From Clavibacter michiganensis subsp. insidiosus (GTDB lineage: Bacteria; Actinomycetota; Actinomycetes; Actinomycetales; Microbacteriaceae): DNA of 64,000 nt. The stretch is from contig NZ_MZMO01000001.1 of assembly GCF_002240565.1 (NCBI RefSeq), positions 2,790,001 through 2,854,000 of the forward strand. The letters are read 5' to 3'. Under the pieces are notes generated by a model. The model was not told the origin of the DNA. It saw only the letters and a program-made list of their open reading frames with translations, and ran no database searches. Both the position numbers and the translations under genes were made by a program. Shown piece after piece: positions 62,474 to 64,000 of this stretch (positions are counted from its first letter, which is position 1; every line of letters begins with the position of its first letter).

Positions 62474-63057
62474 CAGATGTAGATCCCAGGATCCACGAAG
62501 AACGCGGGATCCACGTGCGCGTCGGGCGCGCGCCCCGCCCGCTTCCCGGTCTCGACCGCGGGGATGCCCGTGAGCACGGATCCCGCGGGCGCGTCCTTCA
62601 CGACCACCGCGTTCGCGCCGATGACGCTGCCCGCGCCGACCGTGATGGGCCCGAGCAGCTTCGCCCCGGCCCCGATGGTGACGCCGTCGCCCACCGTCGG
62701 GTGCCGCTTGCCGTGCACGAGGCTCTTCCCGCCGAGCGTGACGCCGTGGTACATCAGCACGTCGTCGCCCACCTCGGCCGTCGCGCCGATCACGACGCCC
62801 ATGCCGTGGTCGATGAACAGCCGCCGGCCGATGCGCGCGCCCGGGTGGATCTCCACCCCGGTCAGCGTCCGCCCTGCCTGCGCGAGCAGCCGGGCCGCCA
62901 GCCGGATGCGTCGACGCCACAGCGCGTGCGACACCCGGTGCAGCCACACCGCGTGCAGGCCCGGGTAGCCGAGCACCATCTCCAGGTACCCGCGCGCGGC
63001 CGAATCGTGGGCGCGCGCGGTGCGGAGGTCCTCGACGACCCGGGCGACGATCCCCAC
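62473..63057 (-). CDS. cysE: Serine O-acetyltransferase
   Basis: A 194-residue acyltransferase that makes O-acetylserine for cysteine synthesis. The short N-terminal helical domain leads to left-handed beta-helix hexapeptides: [44 protein letters not shown] and [27 protein letters not shown] 63057 lies 2 bp after the cysK stop, so the pair is co-translated. The C-terminus ends in PGIYI, the usual Ile end that binds CysK. Confidence 0.95.
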   Translation of the reverse strand: MGIVARVVEDLRTARAHDSAARGYLEMVLGYPGLHAVWLHRVSHALWRRRIRLAARLLAQAGRTLTGVEIHPGARIGRRLFIDHGMGVVIGATAEVGDDVLMYHGVTLGGKSLVHGKRHPTVGDGVTIGAGAKLLGPITVGAGSVIGANAVVVKDAPAGSVLTGIPAVETGKRAGRAPDAHVDPAFFVDPGIYI

Positions 63058-63059
63058 GC

Positions 63060-63998
63060 CTAGTCGCGCAGGTCGTCGAACAGCACGGTCGAGAGGTACC
63101 GCTCGCCGTAGTCGCACACGATCGCGACGATGGTCTTGCCCGTGCTCTCCGGGCGCTTCGCGATCTCGAGCGCGGCCCACACGATGGATCCCGACGAGAT
63201 GCCGCAGAGGATGCCCTCGTCGGTCGCGAGCGCGCGCGAGACGCGGATCGAGTCCTCGAGCGACACGTCGACGACCTCGTCGTAGATCTCCGTGTCGAGG
63301 ATCTCGGGCACGAAGTTCGCGCCGATGCCCTGGATCTTGTGCGGGCCGGGCTTCCCGCCGTTGAGGATGGGCGAGTCGAGCGGCTCGACCGCGACGATCT
63401 TGACGCCCGGCTTCCGCTCCTTGAGCACCTGGCCGACGCCCGTGATGGTGCCGCCCGTGCCGACGCCCGCGATGAAGACGTCGACGCCGCCGTCGGTGTC
63501 CGCCCAGACCTCCTCGGCCGTGGTCTCGCGGTGCTTCTGCGGGTTGGCCGCGTTCGCGAACTGCTTCGCCCAGATGGCGTTCGGGGTCTCGTCCACGATC
63601 TGCTTGGCCCGGTCGACCGCGCCGCGCATGCCCTCGGGGCCGGGCGTCAGCACGATCTCGGCGCCGTACGCGCGCAGCACCAGCCGGCGCTCGACGCTCA
63701 TGGTCTCGGGCATCGTGAGGACGACCTTGTAGCCGCGGGCCGCGCCGACCATCGCGAGCGCGATGCCCGTGTTGCCGCTCGTGCCCTCGACGATCGTGCC
63801 GCCGGGCTTCAGCGCTCCGGCGGCCTCGGCCGCGTCGATGATGGCGACGCCGATGCGGTCCTTCACGCTCGACGCGGGGTTGTGCGACTCGAGCTTCACG
63901 AGCACGGTCGCGTCGAGCCCCTCGGTGAGCCGGTTGAGCCGGACGAGCGGCGTGCCGCCGACCAGCTGGGTGATGTCGTCGTAGACGCGACCTGCCAT
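63060..63998 (-). CDS. cysK: Cysteine synthase (O-acetylserine sulfhydrylase)
   Basis: A 312-residue PLP enzyme. Lys46 in [11 protein letters not shown] binds the cofactor, TSGNTG binds substrate and phosphate, [10 protein letters not shown] is the glycine loop, and CGISSGS closes the C-terminus. Complete in the window with ATG 63998; the promoter lies beyond the right edge. Works with the adjacent cysE product to form the cysteine synthase complex. Confidence 0.97.
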   Translation of the reverse strand: MAGRVYDDITQLVGGTPLVRLNRLTEGLDATVLVKLESHNPASSVKDRIGVAIIDAAEAAGALKPGGTIVEGTSGNTGIALAMVGAARGYKVVLTMPETMSVERRLVLRAYGAEIVLTPGPEGMRGAVDRAKQIVDETPNAIWAKQFANAANPQKHRETTAEEVWADTDGGVDVFIAGVGTGGTITGVGQVLKERKPGVKIVAVEPLDSPILNGGKPGPHKIQGIGANFVPEILDTEIYDEVVDVSLEDSIRVSRALATDEGILCGISSGSIVWAALEIAKRPESTGKTIVAIVCDYGERYLSTVLFDDLRD

Positions 63999-64000
63999 GG

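Noticed and set aside
1..64000. tRNA, rRNA and CRISPR genes
   Set aside because: No cloverleaf-like T-loop and acceptor pairing, ribosomal RNA sequence or spaced repeat array was noticed by eye.

Overview
The window is about 73% GC by eye, apart from one AT-richer segment at about 30.3-35.8 kb. Codon use is strongly G/C-ended, GTG starts are common, and TANNNT -10 boxes sit about 6 nt before many start codons. Together with a 7Fe FdxA ferredoxin, a DUF3151-purA pair, an IS481-type element and an exopolysaccharide cluster with a pyruvyl transferase, this points to a Microbacteriaceae actinobacterium, most likely Clavibacter. That assignment is inference from gene content; no database search was possible.

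Region 1 (0.4-15.3 kb) is a surface polysaccharide locus. A leftward O-acyltransferase diverges from a rightward, tightly overlapped run: a chain-length regulator fused to a tyrosine kinase, a low-molecular-weight tyrosine phosphatase, the initiating sugar-phosphate transferase, two GT4 glycosyltransferases, a Wzx-like flippase, a pyruvyl transferase, a Wzy-like polymerase, a DUF4012 membrane-anchored protein and a DUF218/YdcF-like protein. It reads as a complete Wzx/Wzy-type pathway with acyl and pyruvyl decoration.

Region 2 (15.4-30.3 kb) is mixed metabolism and sensing: a phosphoesterase, an ATP-grasp ligase, chorismate mutase, Ohr, a NarL-type two-component pair coupled to a serine hydrolase, an intact 1068-bp IS481-family element with 6-bp target duplication, a GNAT enzyme, an OmpR regulator followed by an internally deleted histidine kinase, a BLUF photoreceptor, and a MarR/VOC divergent pair with two near-identical operators.

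Region 3 (30.3-35.8 kb) is a low-GC island carrying one giant gene, a single-polypeptide Type ISP restriction-modification enzyme (nuclease, helicase, methylase and target recognition in one chain). It lies just downstream of purA, and a decayed second copy of the purA 3' end lies at its far edge, so the island is bracketed by imperfect direct repeats.

Region 4 (35.8-64 kb) contains purA, a DUF3151 gene, an SDR, sbcD-sbcC, an AraC regulator, a TetR/degenerate-ABC/YhgE operon, an HD protein, a Tat-exported metallophosphatase with a LamG-like domain, a SoxR-controlled ferredoxin/flavin-reductase operon, an esterase, a zinc alcohol dehydrogenase, an MFS exporter, an adenine-deaminase-type enzyme, two tandem paralogous small genes, GrpB, and a cysK-cysE-trmH operon at the right edge.

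Broken or altered genes include the deleted kinase (27.4 kb), a frameshifted VOC gene (58.5 kb), a VOC gene whose expected start codon reads AAG (50.1 kb), and an MFS gene that appears to have lost its stop codon (56.5 kb).
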